Of a stretch of DNA of 64,000 bases, positions 26,529 through 36,378 are shown piece by piece. Within the stretch, counting starts at the first letter, position 1. Every line of letters begins with the position of its first letter. Under the pieces are notes generated by a model. It saw only the letters and a list, made by a program, of their open reading frames with translations. It ran no database searches and had not been told where the DNA came from. Source of the stretch: Clostridium akagii DSM 12554. GTDB lineage: Bacteria; Bacillota; Clostridia; Clostridiales; Clostridiaceae. The position numbers were made by a program, and so were the translations under genes. Location of the stretch: assembly GCF_000686725.1 (NCBI RefSeq), contig NZ_KK366007.1, positions 414,198 through 478,197 on the forward strand, given 5' to 3'.

Positions 26529-29372
26529 ATGCTTATAAAGAAAAAATTACCTGTTACCATAATTTTGATGGTTTCTATTCCAATATTAATAGTGAGCTTT
26601 TTTATATATCATTATACCTCTATTATTTTTGTGAATAATAGTAAAAATAATGTTATTCAGTTAACAACAGCTGAGAATGATGCATTAACATCAAGGCTAA
26701 ATTCAGAAAAATTAAAAATTGAGGTGTATTCACAAAAAAGTGATATGGTGGATTTTTCAGAAAAAACTCAAGAAGATTTAAAAAAATCAGATGCTGATAA
26801 AATGCAAGATCAGATAAAAAAAATTATTAATGATAATTCTGAAATATATAGTTGTGATATTACAGATAAGAATGGAAAAGTATTATTTAGTAGTAATTCT
26901 AAGCTAGGGAATATAAAAGATGAAAAATCCATTGCAGAAGCTTTAAAGGGTAAAGTGAACATCCAGCAATCTGTTTTTTCTTCAGAAAACAATAAAGTTT
27001 TGTTTTCCATAGCGTCACCAATTAGAAATGACAATGGCATAATAATCGGAATTTTTATTGGGAATATATATTCAGATTACTTAAAAAATATATTTTCAAA
27101 TGTTAAGATGGGTCAAACAGGCTATGCTTACTTGGTTGATGACAGTGGAACTATTATTTACCATCCCGATTCCAATAAAATAGGGAGTAAAGTTGAAAAT
27201 AGTGAAGTGAAAAATATAGTTAAGAACATTAAATATAATAATTCTACTATTGTGAGGACAGGGAATTATCGGTATCAAAATCAAAATAAATTTATGGCAG
27301 CTATAGTAATACAAGACACTAAGTGGATTTTTGTTATGAGTGAAGATATGAATGAAATAAATAAAATTAGTTCAATTGAATTATATATTATTATGGGAAT
27401 AACTTTGTTAGTTTTAATAATATCAACCATAGTAAGTATTATTTTTTCAAGGTCTATTACAAAACCAATAACTAAGTTAATATCATCTATGAAAGTCGCA
27501 CAACCAGGTGAATTGATTAAAATACCTGATTATAATGTAAAGGACGAAATGGGTGAACTTACAGATAAATATAATGATATGATTGAAAAATTAAATAATA
27601 ATTATGCTGAATTATCTTCCGTATATGAGGAATTGTATGTAACTGAGGAAGAACTTCGTAATCAATATCAACAACTATATAAGAGCAAAAATGCACTTGA
27701 AATAAGTGAAAATAAATATAGAGAAACAGTAGAAGGGATAAATGATGTGATATGGGAAGTGAATTTAGAAACAAATGATTTTTATGCTTCAGACAATTTC
27801 AGTAAAATGACAGGATATAAAAATAACTATGATGATATAAAAAAATTAATAGAAATTGCAATAATACCTGATAATAATAAAAAGTTTTATACTGATATTA
27901 GAGAGCATATAAACAAAAAAAACCAAGTATTCAGAAATGAAGTTGAGATAATTACATCATTTGGGAAAAAAATATGGGTACTTAATAGAGGAAAAGTAAT
28001 ATATAATACTGATGGTAAGGCGATAAAGATATTAGGGACGTTTTCTGATATTTCCGCTGCAAAAGATGCACAAAAGAGAGTAAATGAGCTGGCTTACTAT
28101 GACGTTTTAACAGGAATACCAAATAGAACTAAATTTATAGAAAAACTTAATGAGCAAATTATAAATAGTGTTACAAAAGGTGTGAATGGTGCAGTATTAT
28201 TTGTGGATTTGGATGATTTTAAAAAGATAAACGATTCATTTGGTCATGATGTGGGGGACAAATTACTAAAGGTGATAAGTGAAAAGGTGTCTACTGTAAT
28301 CGGAGAGAATGATATGATATGCAGATTTGGTGGAGATGAATTTCTCATTATGATGACAGATGTAAAAAGCGACGAGGAAATAGTAGCATTGAGCAGTAAA
28401 ATATTAAATGTATTTCATAAGAAATTTAATATAGACAAGATCAAGTTATTTACAGCTGCAAGTATAGGTATAACTGTGTTTCCAAAGGACGGAAATGATA
28501 CTAATATAATTTTAAAAAATGCTGATACTGCCATGTATAAGGCAAAAGATGAGGGAAAAAACAGATATAAATTTTATGATGAAACCATGTCTGAAAAAAT
28601 AATCAATGACATGAAAATAGAGAGAGTTCTTAGAACAGCGATTAGTAAAAATGAGATATACCTATGTTATCAACCACAAATTGATTTAAAAACTGGTAAA
28701 ATTATAGGTAATGAAGCATTGGTAAGGATAAATAGTAAAGAATTAGGACATTTATCACCGATTCAATTTATACCAATAGCTGAAAAAACAGGACTTATAA
28801 TTCCTATAGGTGAATGGGTTATGAGAACAGCACTAAAACAAAATATGAAATGGATTAATAAAAATTATTCTGAAATACGTATTTCAATTAATGTGTCTTC
28901 GGTTCAACTCCAACAAGTGGATTTTGTTAAAAATGTTAAAAATTCTATCGATAAGGCTGGAATAAAGCCGGAACTAGTTGAAATTGAAATAACAGAGAGT
29001 GTGCTTATGGAATCTATGGATAAAAACGTGAAAATATTAAAACAACTAAAACAATATGGTATAAGAATTGCTTTGGATGATTTTGGTACAGGCTATTCAT
29101 CATTAACTTATTTAAGAACTATACCAATAAACATATTAAAAATAGATAAATCTTTTGTAGATGACATATGTACAAATTCAAAACAAAAATCTATAGTTAA
29201 TGGAATTATTAATATTGCACACGATCTTGATATTGAAGTGGTGGTGGAGGGAATTGAAACCATAGATCAATTACAAATAATAAATGATAAAAAATGCGAT
29301 ATTGTGCAAGGCTACATATTTAGCAAACCAGTTAAATCTGAAGAAATAGAAGAAATGCTAAAAAATCAATAA
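26529..29372 (+). CDS. Cache-HAMP-PAS-GGDEF-EAL cyclic di-GMP enzyme
   Basis: A 947-residue membrane receptor. TM1 (~9-28), a double-Cache-like outside sensor (~30-285; GQTGYAYLVDDSGTIIYHPD is typical), TM2 (~286-308), HAMP (~308-360), coiled coil, PAS (~398-520), GGDEF (~525-690, RFGGDEFLIM intact) and EAL (~700-947). EAL catalytic landmarks are present: NEALVRI, ITESVLME, LDDFGTGYSSLTYL, KIDKSFV and VVVEGIET. Both synthesis and breakdown of c-di-GMP are therefore possible; which dominates is not shown. No RxxD inhibitory site is seen. GGGAG precedes the ATG. Convergent with the next c-di-GMP gene, only three bases apart. Confidence 0.93.
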   Translation: MLIKKKLPVTIILMVSIPILIVSFFIYHYTSIIFVNNSKNNVIQLTTAENDALTSRLNSEKLKIEVYSQKSDMVDFSEKTQEDLKKSDADKMQDQIKKIINDNSEIYSCDITDKNGKVLFSSNSKLGNIKDEKSIAEALKGKVNIQQSVFSSENNKVLFSIASPIRNDNGIIIGIFIGNIYSDYLKNIFSNVKMGQTGYAYLVDDSGTIIYHPDSNKIGSKVENSEVKNIVKNIKYNNSTIVRTGNYRYQNQNKFMAAIVIQDTKWIFVMSEDMNEINKISSIELYIIMGITLLVLIISTIVSIIFSRSITKPITKLISSMKVAQPGELIKIPDYNVKDEMGELTDKYNDMIEKLNNNYAELSSVYEELYVTEEELRNQYQQLYKSKNALEISENKYRETVEGINDVIWEVNLETNDFYASDNFSKMTGYKNNYDDIKKLIEIAIIPDNNKKFYTDIREHINKKNQVFRNEVEIITSFGKKIWVLNRGKVIYNTDGKAIKILGTFSDISAAKDAQKRVNELAYYDVLTGIPNRTKFIEKLNEQIINSVTKGVNGAVLFVDLDDFKKINDSFGHDVGDKLLKVISEKVSTVIGENDMICRFGGDEFLIMMTDVKSDEEIVALSSKILNVFHKKFNIDKIKLFTAASIGITVFPKDGNDTNIILKNADTAMYKAKDEGKNRYKFYDETMSEKIINDMKIERVLRTAISKNEIYLCYQPQIDLKTGKIIGNEALVRINSKELGHLSPIQFIPIAEKTGLIIPIGEWVMRTALKQNMKWINKNYSEIRISINVSSVQLQQVDFVKNVKNSIDKAGIKPELVEIEITESVLMESMDKNVKILKQLKQYGIRIALDDFGTGYSSLTYLRTIPINILKIDKSFVDDICTNSKQKSIVNGIINIAHDLDIEVVVEGIETIDQLQIINDKKCDIVQGYIFSKPVKSEEIEEMLKNQ

Positions 29373-29375
29373 AGG

Positions 29376-31604
29376 TTAATTAATTATAACATTATTGATT
29401 CCAGCTATTTCTTTGGCAACTATTTGAGATCTGCCATTAAGCTTGGCAGTATATAAAGCGTCATCTGCAAATTTTATAAATTGTATAATACTAATATTAT
29501 CATTTGGAACAACGCATGCTCCACCAAGGCTTATTGTTACAATGTTTTTAATTTTTGAATTTGAATGCTTAATTTTCATATGCTCAATTTTTTTTATAAG
29601 CTTATTTCCAAATTCAATGGTGTTTTTAAGCAAAGAACCGGGTAATATAATTACAAATTCATCTCCACCATACCTAGCAACAGTATAATTCTCTTGAAGT
29701 GATTGGGTGAGTAATTTTCCAATCATGGCAAGGCAGTTATCACCTTCAATATGACCATATGCATCATTATATTCTTTGAAAAAATCTATATCCAGAATAA
29801 TTAAGGAAAGGGCATCTTTATACATTTTGGCTTTTACCCAGGCATCTTCTAAGGCAGCATCAAATTTCCTTCTATTAGCAATACCGGTCAAACTATCATT
29901 TTCAGAAAAAAAACGGAGAGAATCATTTAGTTTTTGAAGATCATGCTGAGCTTTTTTTCTTTTATCAATCTCACTTTTTAAATTCATGGTTTTAATTGAG
30001 TTATTTACTGCAATTGCAGCATAGGCAGAAAGTGCCTTCATCATTTCTATTTTATATGCGTTAAAAGCTTTCTTTTTAGCACTTTGAACTGTCATAATAC
30101 CAACAAAATTATTGCCTACAACAAGTGGAGAATAAATGGCAGAATTAATCCAAGAATTATTCATATTATCTTTTATATAGTTAGGATTGTCTACATAGTT
30201 TGAAAATTGTGATTTAATATCATCAATAACTATGAATTTATTTTTCCGAAGGCAATAAGCAGCAATACTTGATCTGCTTTTTATGAGTACATTGGGTAAT
30301 TTCATGAATTCATTATTCTCATTACAATAATCATACTTAAGCAATTTTTTATTCTCATCATATAAAGCAAGTGCAAAACTATCTGAATTCATAATTGTTT
30401 TTATAGTAGTACCTAATATTTGCAAAATTGAGTCTAAATCCTGAGTTGAGGTTATTTTTTGGCCCAGTTCACTTATTATTGATATATTTTTAATGGTTTT
30501 ATCTAATTTTTCACTTTTTTTTAGGATATCAATTTTTTCTTTTTCAAGATTAGATAATTTATTTTTTATCTTTAATGTATCAGTTCTTTGATTTTTAATA
30601 ATCTGGTCATGGTGGTTTTCAAAACTAAAATATAGCTTATAATATTTATGGGCGTTATAAGTATCATTCAATTTTTCATATACACTTGAAACAATTTTGC
30701 ATATGTCCATACTTTTGGTTATTAGGTTGTTGAATTTTGCAATATTATAAGCTTTTTTTAATTGATGTAATGCATTATTAGTGTCTTTGCGATTTAATAA
30801 GAATTCACTATAAGATATAAGAGCATCTATTTTATAATATTTATTAGAATATTTAATATCAACGTTTATTGCCTTATAAAAGTAGTTTTCGGCTTTCTCG
30901 TAGCTTCCTTTTTTATCGTAAATGGATGCTAATATTCCATAGGTTTCAGCTATAGCTACATTATATTCGTAAAATGTCATTGTTTTTAAAGCATGTTTTA
31001 TTAATATTTCTGCGGAATCATAATTACCATTTATATAATTTATTTGACCAAGATTACTCAAAGATACTCCCATAGTAGAACTATAATCCACACTTTTGTC
31101 TAGGATCTCTGCTTCCTTATAGTAAACAAATGCATTTTCAAAGTCACCAAGTATTTTATATACTTCTGCAATATTTGTACAAGCTTTTGCAGAATAAATT
31201 TCATAACATGAATTTGAGAAATAATTTTTACTTGAAGCTATTTTCGCCGCAAGCTTCTTTGCTGAAATATAAAAATCAAAACTTTTTTCGTAATCGCCAA
31301 GCTCGAATAATATATTGCCTATAATTATTTGAGCAGCTATTTGTAAATCACAAATATTATTTTTTTGAGATAAATTAATTGAATCAAAAAGAATAGACAA
31401 AGAGTCATCATATTTGCCTAATGCACTTAGGGCTTCACCCTTCCTATAAAGGCATAAAGATATTCCAATATGAAAATTAGCTTTTTTGCACATTTCAATT
31501 GCTTGGTTACAAATTAAAATGGTTTTATTGAAATTTTTATATTTTACTTTTTCAAGCTCTGACAAAATTTTATTGATTTCAGAATCTATTTCTAAATTCT
31601 TCAT
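29376..31604 (-). CDS. TPR-GAF-GGDEF diguanylate cyclase, paralogue of 7346-9517
   Basis: A ~742-residue soluble protein with TPR-like repeats (~1-350), coiled coil (~350-395), GAF (~395-555) and GGDEF (~570-735; RYGGDEFVIILP intact, no RxxD site). It matches the gene at 7346-9517 throughout, for example ISELGQKITS against ISKLGQKITA at the GAF entry and ILDIDFFKEYNDAYGH against LLDIDYFKEYNDNYGH. The two are old duplicates. ATG 31604 follows AAGGTGG by about ten bases; an in-frame GTG upstream lies inside that site. Confidence 0.9.
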   Translation of the reverse strand: MKNLEIDSEINKILSELEKVKYKNFNKTILICNQAIEMCKKANFHIGISLCLYRKGEALSALGKYDDSLSILFDSINLSQKNNICDLQIAAQIIIGNILFELGDYEKSFDFYISAKKLAAKIASSKNYFSNSCYEIYSAKACTNIAEVYKILGDFENAFVYYKEAEILDKSVDYSSTMGVSLSNLGQINYINGNYDSAEILIKHALKTMTFYEYNVAIAETYGILASIYDKKGSYEKAENYFYKAINVDIKYSNKYYKIDALISYSEFLLNRKDTNNALHQLKKAYNIAKFNNLITKSMDICKIVSSVYEKLNDTYNAHKYYKLYFSFENHHDQIIKNQRTDTLKIKNKLSNLEKEKIDILKKSEKLDKTIKNISIISELGQKITSTQDLDSILQILGTTIKTIMNSDSFALALYDENKKLLKYDYCNENNEFMKLPNVLIKSRSSIAAYCLRKNKFIVIDDIKSQFSNYVDNPNYIKDNMNNSWINSAIYSPLVVGNNFVGIMTVQSAKKKAFNAYKIEMMKALSAYAAIAVNNSIKTMNLKSEIDKRKKAQHDLQKLNDSLRFFSENDSLTGIANRRKFDAALEDAWVKAKMYKDALSLIILDIDFFKEYNDAYGHIEGDNCLAMIGKLLTQSLQENYTVARYGGDEFVIILPGSLLKNTIEFGNKLIKKIEHMKIKHSNSKIKNIVTISLGGACVVPNDNISIIQFIKFADDALYTAKLNGRSQIVAKEIAGINNVIIN

Positions 31605-31742
31605 ATATAATACCACCTTAATTTTATATTTTTATGTATCACATAAAAATATACCAGTAAACATGTATAATTTCAATTCAAATTTAAGAACAAATGTATT
31701 AAATTGTTAGAATTAATACATTTTCAGTATTAAAAATATATT

Positions 31743-31770
31743 TTACATTGTATTTTTTTTATAGTATAAT
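31743..31770 (+). promoter_or_regulatory. Promoter of the TPP riboswitch-thiC unit
   Basis: TTTACA (31743-31748), 16-bp spacer, TATAAT (31765-31770), ~27 bases ahead of the aptamer. Confidence 0.7.
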
Positions 31771-31796
31771 AAAAATGTTAATTGAATAAGAAATGA

Positions 31797-31879
31797 TTGC
31801 TAGGGGTGCCAATAGGCTGAGAGGAATTGAATTCCAACTCTACGAACCTGATGTGGTTAAGACCGCCGTAGGGAAGCAA
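31797..31879 (+). ncRNA. TPP riboswitch (THI element)
   Basis: The thi-box core is clear: GGGGTGCC, GGCTGAGAG, ACGAACCTGATGTGG and CCGTAGGGAA, closed by a P1 of TTGCT (31797-31801) with AGCAA (31875-31879). It senses thiamine pyrophosphate. The 3' strand of P1 (AAGCAA, 31874-31879) can instead pair with TTGCTT (31901-31906), the 5' side of the following terminator, which gives a simple antiterminator switch: without TPP the terminator cannot form. Confidence 0.95.
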
Positions 31880-31897
31880 AGATTTTATTTTAAATCC

Positions 31898-31922
31898 AGC
31901 TTGCTTTTGTAAGCTTTTTTTA
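31898..31922 (+). terminator. Riboswitch-controlled terminator
   Basis: AGCTTGC (31898-31904), loop TTTT, GTAAGCT (31909-31915), then TTTTTT. It should form when TPP holds P1 closed and stop transcription before thiC. Confidence 0.8.
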
Positions 31923-31941
31923 TTGCAAAAATTTAAAATAA

Positions 31942-31980
31942 AAGCCAGACGTGCTTCCTGCGTCTGGCTTTATTTTATTT
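31942..31980 (+). terminator. Second hairpin between TPP riboswitch and thiC
   Basis: A 10-bp GC-richer stem (AAGCCAGACG 31942-31951 against CGTCTGGCTT 31961-31970) followed by TATTTTATTT. It stands outside the antiterminator, directly before the thiC ribosome binding site; it could be a second terminator or a stabiliser. Confidence 0.55.
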
Positions 31981-32012
31981 CAGATACATAAATTTAAAGG
32001 AGAGTGTAAAAA

Positions 32013-33311
32013 ATGGATTATACAACACAAATGGATGCTGCTAAAAGGGGAATTATTACAAAGGAAATGAAAGTGGTTGCAAAAAATGAAAATATGGAGG
32101 AAGAAAAATTATGTAAGCTTATTGCAAGGGGCGTGGTGGTTATTCCGGCAAATAAAAATCACATGTCATTAAAACCAGCAGGAGTTGGAGAAGGACTTAA
32201 AACAAAAATAAATGTAAATTTAGGCATATCCCAGGATTGCCCAAATCTTGAAAAAGAACTGGACAAGGTTAGAGTAGCACTGGAGATGAAAACAGACGCA
32301 ATTATGGATTTATCCAATTATGGAAAGACGGAGCACCTTAGAAAACAAGTAATAGAAATGTCAACAGCTATGATTGGAACAGTACCGATGTATGATGCTA
32401 TCGGTTTTAATGATAAAGAACTACAGGATTTAACCGTGGATGACTTCTTTAGAGTCGTTGAAAAACATGGTAAAGATGGTGTCGATTTTATAACAGTTCA
32501 TGCAGGTATGAATCTAGAAACTGCAAAAGTTATTAAGGCGAATCCAAGACTTACCAATATTGTTTCAAGAGGTGGAAGTCTTTTATTTGCGTGGATGGAA
32601 CTTAACAAGAAAGAAAATCCTTTTTATGAATATTACGATAGACTTTTAGATATATGTGAAAAATATGATATAACTATCTCTTTAGGTGATGCCTGCAGAC
32701 CAGGGTGCATTGATGATTCAACGGATGCATCTCAGATAAAAGAACTTATCACATTAGGAGAACTTACAAAAAGGGCTTGGAATAAAAATGTACAAGTTAT
32801 GGTCGAGGGACCAGGGCATATGGCACTAAATGAAATAAAAGCTAATATGCTTTTGGAAAAGAAATTATGTCATGGTGCACCATTTTATGTTTTAGGACCA
32901 CTAGTTACAGATATTGCTCCAGGATATGATCATATAACAGCAGCAATAGGAGGAGCAATAGCAGCTTCTAGCGGAGCAGATTTTTTATGTTATGTTACTC
33001 CAGCAGAACATTTACGGTTACCAACAATTGAAGACATGAAGGAGGGAATAATAGCATTTAGGATTGCAGCTCATGCAGGAGATATTGCCAAGGGAATAAA
33101 AGGTGCAAGAGATTGGGATAATGCCATGAGTAAGGCAAGAGCAGATTTAGATTGGGAAACAATGTTTAATCTAGCTATTGATGGTGAAAAAGCACGTAGA
33201 TATAGAAAAGAATCTTCACCAGAGCATCCTGAGACTTGCACTATGTGTGGAAAGATGTGTTCAGCTAGAACTATGAAGAAAATATTAAATAATGAAAATT
33301 TGGATTTATAA
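32013..33311 (+). CDS. thiC: Phosphomethylpyrimidine synthase
   Basis: A 432-residue radical-SAM enzyme converting aminoimidazole ribotide to hydroxymethylpyrimidine phosphate, the pyrimidine half of thiamine. Landmarks: [13 protein letters not shown] at the start, [12 protein letters not shown] [57 protein letters not shown] and the C-terminal iron-sulfur cysteines in CTMCGKMC (C-x2-C-x3-C). Length is that of the short clostridial/archaeal form. AAAGGAG lies ten bases before the ATG. Expression is controlled by the upstream TPP riboswitch; thiS and tenI follow in the same unit. Confidence 0.97.
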   Translation: MDYTTQMDAAKRGIITKEMKVVAKNENMEEEKLCKLIARGVVVIPANKNHMSLKPAGVGEGLKTKINVNLGISQDCPNLEKELDKVRVALEMKTDAIMDLSNYGKTEHLRKQVIEMSTAMIGTVPMYDAIGFNDKELQDLTVDDFFRVVEKHGKDGVDFITVHAGMNLETAKVIKANPRLTNIVSRGGSLLFAWMELNKKENPFYEYYDRLLDICEKYDITISLGDACRPGCIDDSTDASQIKELITLGELTKRAWNKNVQVMVEGPGHMALNEIKANMLLEKKLCHGAPFYVLGPLVTDIAPGYDHITAAIGGAIAASSGADFLCYVTPAEHLRLPTIEDMKEGIIAFRIAAHAGDIAKGIKGARDWDNAMSKARADLDWETMFNLAIDGEKARRYRKESSPEHPETCTMCGKMCSARTMKKILNNENLDL

Positions 33312-33346
33312 TCATATTTAAACTATAAAGCAAAGGGGGCAAAGTG

Positions 33347-33541
33347 ATGATAATTAATGGCGAGGAGCAAGATTTTGAAATAGGTATAACAATTGAAGAT
33401 TTATTAAAAAAACTAAATATTGATGCAGAAAGAATTGTTATTGAAGTTGATCTTGAAATTATTCCAAAAGATGAATTCAAGACTAAAAAGCTAGGATCAG
33501 AATCAAAGGTTGAATTAATAAGGTTTGTAGGAGGAGGTTGA
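33347..33541 (+). CDS. thiS: Sulfur carrier protein ThiS
   Basis: A 64-residue ubiquitin-like sulfur carrier, starting MIINGEEQDFEIG and ending RFVGGG, with the C-terminal Gly-Gly that is adenylated and thiocarboxylated for thiazole formation. GGGGGC lies seven bases before the ATG; a GTG directly before it is less well spaced. The partner enzymes ThiF, ThiG and ThiH are not in this window. Confidence 0.93.
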   Translation: MIINGEEQDFEIGITIEDLLKKLNIDAERIVIEVDLEIIPKDEFKTKKLGSESKVELIRFVGGG

Positions 33542-33592
33542 TTTATTTTTAGTTAATTGTTTCTAATATTTAATAAAAGGAGTGTTAATGAA

Positions 33593-34192
33593 ATGGAAGG
33601 AAAGTTATTCATTATTACAAATAGAAAACTTATTAGATATGGGAATTTATGTAATATAGCAAAAGCTTGTGCAAAATATGGTGCAGATGCAATTATAATT
33701 AGGGAAAAAGATTTGGAGGATGAGCAGTTATATAGATTGACAATTGAAGTAAAAAAAGCAGTAAATAGCAGTATTAAAGTTATCGTAAATGGTAATTATC
33801 AGGTGAGTGAGAGGTCAAAGGCTGATGGTATACATTTCAAGTATAATGATCTACTCAGTTTTCATAAAGAATACAAGGGAATAAAAGGTGTTTCTATACA
33901 TTCTTTAGAAGAAGCTGAAATTGTAAATAAAATACACATAAACTATGCAATTGCTGGACACATATATAATACAGAATGTAAAAAGGGGTTAGAAGGGAGG
34001 GGAACTTCTTTTTTAAATAAAATTTGCTCTGCAGTTAAAGCACCTGTTATTGCAATAGGCGGAATTAATTCAGAAAATGCTCCAGAAGTAATGAAAAATG
34101 GGGCATCGGGGATAGCAGTCATGTCATCTATTATGGAGGCAGAACATCCAGAAAAAATATTATTTAATTTAAAAGAATCTCTTATTATTTAA
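33593..34192 (+). CDS. tenI: TenI/ThiE-family protein, probable thiazole tautomerase
   Basis: A ~199-residue TIM-barrel protein of the thiamine phosphate synthase family. KLFIITNRKL, VIVNGNYQVSERSKADGIHF, GVSIHSLEEAE and PVIAIGGINSENAPEVMKNG with GIAVMSSI are family features. The segment AGHIYNTECKKGLEGRGTSF, with its His and RG, looks more like TenI thiazole tautomerase than ThiE, so I prefer that; ThiE cannot be excluded. ATG 33593 follows AAAGGAG by ten bases. Last gene of the thiC unit. Confidence 0.82.
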   Translation: MEGKLFIITNRKLIRYGNLCNIAKACAKYGADAIIIREKDLEDEQLYRLTIEVKKAVNSSIKVIVNGNYQVSERSKADGIHFKYNDLLSFHKEYKGIKGVSIHSLEEAEIVNKIHINYAIAGHIYNTECKKGLEGRGTSFLNKICSAVKAPVIAIGGINSENAPEVMKNGASGIAVMSSIMEAEHPEKILFNLKESLII

Positions 34193-34220
34193 AAATATTA
34201 AAATAAACAAAAAGTTTGTA

Positions 34221-34250
34221 TTGATTAGTCTAAATGTATTGTGTTAAAAT
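34221..34250 (+). promoter_or_regulatory. Promoter of the glycine riboswitch unit
   Basis: TTGATT (34221-34226), 18-bp spacer, extended -10 TGTTAAAAT (TAAAAT 34245-34250). Confidence 0.6.
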
Positions 34251-34309
34251 AACCTTATCAATTTAATAATTCGCATGAAGATAGTGGGATAGTATTAGAC
34301 CGTTATTGG

Positions 34310-34392
34310 ACGAAACTCTGGAGAGACTCAAAGAGCACCGAAGGGGAAAGCTAAGTTTTTTAGTGAAACTCTCAGGTAAAAGAACAGAGAAC
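34310..34392 (+). ncRNA. Glycine riboswitch, single aptamer
   Basis: The aptamer core is visible: CTCTGGAGAGACT, AGCACCGAAGGGGAAA, AAACTCTCAGGTAAAAGAACA, closed by P1 CTCTG (34316-34320) with CAGAG (34385-34389). Most glycine riboswitches are tandem; here only one complete aptamer is seen, preceded by ~40 bases (34270-34309) that may form an accessory helix. It precedes an ACT-domain gene and a DUF711 gene rather than gcvT. Confidence 0.88.
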
Positions 34393-34463
34393 ATTTATAA
34401 AGAGTAGTAATATGCTATTTATTAAGCATTTAGTATTATTTTCCTTTATTTTGTTTGTAATTC

Positions 34464-34490
34464 AGAGACTAATATTAGTCTCTTTTTTTA
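34464..34490 (+). terminator. Terminator of the glycine riboswitch
   Basis: AGAGACTAAT/ATTAGTCTCT stem (34464-34482) followed by TTTTTTT, between aptamer and the ACT-domain gene. Its 5' side AGAGAC could compete with pairing inside the aptamer (CTCT), which suits an on-switch. Confidence 0.75.
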
Positions 34491-34542
34491 TTAAGTTGAA
34501 TTACGATATTTTACTAAAATTATAATTAGGGGGCATATTAAA

Positions 34543-34812
34543 ATGAAAGCATTTATAACTGTAATTGGTGAAGATAAAATAGGTATTATTCAAGGGGTAT
34601 CAACTTTGTTATCGGAAAATAAAATAAACATTATGGATATAAATCAGACACTTCTACAAAACTACTTTACAATGATTATGTTAGTGGATTTAGATAAAAT
34701 GGAAGTTGGGTTTAAGGAACTAAACAATAAGATTAAAGAAGAAGCAGAGAAACTTGGAGTAACAATAAAATTTCAAAGACAAGATTTATTTACTGTTATG
34801 CATGAACTATAA
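34543..34812 (+). CDS. ACT-domain protein (UPF0237)
   Basis: An 89-residue stand-alone ACT domain: KAFITVIGEDKIGIIQGVST, then INIMDINQTLLQNYFTMIML. ACT domains usually bind amino acids. It is followed after 47 bases by the DUF711 gene; this pair is widely conserved in Firmicutes. Control by a glycine riboswitch suggests glycine or a related amino acid as ligand. AGGGGG precedes the ATG. Confidence 0.92.
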   Translation: MKAFITVIGEDKIGIIQGVSTLLSENKINIMDINQTLLQNYFTMIMLVDLDKMEVGFKELNNKIKEEAEKLGVTIKFQRQDLFTVMHEL

Positions 34813-34859
34813 TATAATCACAATAGAAGAAACCAATAAATTAGATTAGGAGAATTAAT

Positions 34860-36218
34860 ATGATAGATAATAAGAGTATACTAGAAACCATTGAGATGAT
34901 TGATAAAGAAAATCTTGACATTAGAACAGTAACCATGGGGATATCATTACTAGATTGCGCTGATAGCGATGGAGAAAAGTCTAGGGCAAAGATATATGAT
35001 AAGATTACTACAAAAGCTAAAGATCTTGTTAAGGTATGTGAGGAGATAGAAGCAGAGTATGGTATTCCAATAATTCATAAAAGAATATCTGTAACACCAA
35101 TATCAATAGTGGCTCAAAGTAGTAGTGATACAAGTTACGTAGAGTATGCAAAAACTCTTGACGCGGCAGCAAAGGCTGTGGGAGTTAATTTTATAGGCGG
35201 ATTTACCGCCTTAGTACATAAGGGATGTACTAAGGGTGACAAGATACTTATAAGTTCCATACCAGAAGCATTGGCTGTTACTGATATCGTATGTTCATCA
35301 GTAAATGTTGGGACTACAAAAGCAGGAATAAATATGAATGCTGTAAGAGATATGGGTGAAATAATAAAGAAAACTGCATATATGACAAGAGATAGAGAGA
35401 GTATTGGTTGTGCAAAGCTCGTTGTGTTTGGTAATGCGGTAGAAGATAACCCATTTATGGCAGGAGCTTTTCATGGAGTTGGAGAAGCTGAATGCATTAT
35501 AAATGTTGGGGTTAGTGGCCCAGGAGTTATAAAATCAGCTTTAGAAAACGTTAAGGGTGAAAGTTTTGATGTGGTAACAGAAACAATCAAAAAAACAGCT
35601 TTTAAAATTACAAGAGCAGGTCAACTTGTAGCAAATGAAGCATCAAAAAGACTTGGTATTCCATTTGGAATAGTTGATTTATCACTAGCTCCAACTCCAG
35701 CAGTTGGTGACAGTGTTGCAAGAATATTAGAAGAAATGGGACTGGAAACTTGTGGATGCCATGGAACTACAGCGGCACTGGCTATGCTTAATGATGCTGT
35801 TAAAAAGGGTGGAGTAATGGCATCTTCACATGTTGGTGGTTTAAGTGGTGCTTTTATTCCAGTAAGTGAAGACGAAGGAATGATAGCAGCTGTGGAATCA
35901 GGGGCTTTAAATATTGAGAAGTTGGAAGCAATGACGTGTGTTTGTTCAGTAGGCCTTGACATGATTGCTGTACCGGGAGATACTCCAGCAGCAACAATCT
36001 CAGGAATTATTGCTGATGAAGTAGCCATTGGTGTTGTAAATAATAAGACCACAGCAGTCAGATTAATTCCTGTATATGGTAAGGCACTAGGAGAAAGAGC
36101 AGTGTTTGGTGGTCTCTTAGGAGAAGCTCCAATAATGAAATTAAGTGAGTTTTCAAGTGAAGATTTTATAGCTAGAGGTGGAAGAGTACCAGCACCTATA
36201 CATAGCTTTAAAAATTAA
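34860..36218 (+). CDS. DUF711/UPF0210 (PFL-like) protein
   Basis: A 452-residue protein of the UPF0210 family, related in fold to pyruvate-formate lyase. Landmarks: [77 protein letters not shown]-like [12 protein letters not shown], and the C-terminal [12 protein letters not shown]. Activity has not been established to my knowledge. Forms an operon with the ACT-domain gene under the glycine riboswitch, which points to amino-acid metabolism. TTAGGAGAA precedes the ATG. Confidence 0.93.
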   Translation: MIDNKSILETIEMIDKENLDIRTVTMGISLLDCADSDGEKSRAKIYDKITTKAKDLVKVCEEIEAEYGIPIIHKRISVTPISIVAQSSSDTSYVEYAKTLDAAAKAVGVNFIGGFTALVHKGCTKGDKILISSIPEALAVTDIVCSSVNVGTTKAGINMNAVRDMGEIIKKTAYMTRDRESIGCAKLVVFGNAVEDNPFMAGAFHGVGEAECIINVGVSGPGVIKSALENVKGESFDVVTETIKKTAFKITRAGQLVANEASKRLGIPFGIVDLSLAPTPAVGDSVARILEEMGLETCGCHGTTAALAMLNDAVKKGGVMASSHVGGLSGAFIPVSEDEGMIAAVESGALNIEKLEAMTCVCSVGLDMIAVPGDTPAATISGIIADEVAIGVVNNKTTAVRLIPVYGKALGERAVFGGLLGEAPIMKLSEFSSEDFIARGGRVPAPIHSFKN

Positions 36219-36237
36219 AAATATATATAAATAAAGA

Positions 36238-36278
36238 AAGAACGTATCCTAAAGTTTTATGGGTACGTTCTTATTTTG
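36238..36278 (+). terminator. Terminator after DUF711 gene
   Basis: Stem AAGAACGTATCC (36238-36249) with GGGTACGTTCTT (36261-36272), then ATTTTGATTT. Confidence 0.8.
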
Positions 36279-36378
36279 ATTTAAATGAAGATGCCTAAAT
36301 AAAAAAATGAATATAAATTTCATTTTTTCATAAAATAAACTCATAATGCTTATGTTAGCATATGAGAGGAGTCTTATT

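Noticed and set aside
33230..33290. ThiC cysteine motif reads C-x2-C-x3-C rather than C-x2-C-x4-C
   Set aside because: To my knowledge the shorter ThiC forms have this spacing; the frame is clean, so no deletion is suggested.
35621..36052. 143-codon open frame on the minus strand inside the DUF711 gene
   Set aside because: Shadow frame of a well-conserved plus-strand gene; Ser/Pro/Ala-rich translation, no ribosome binding site.
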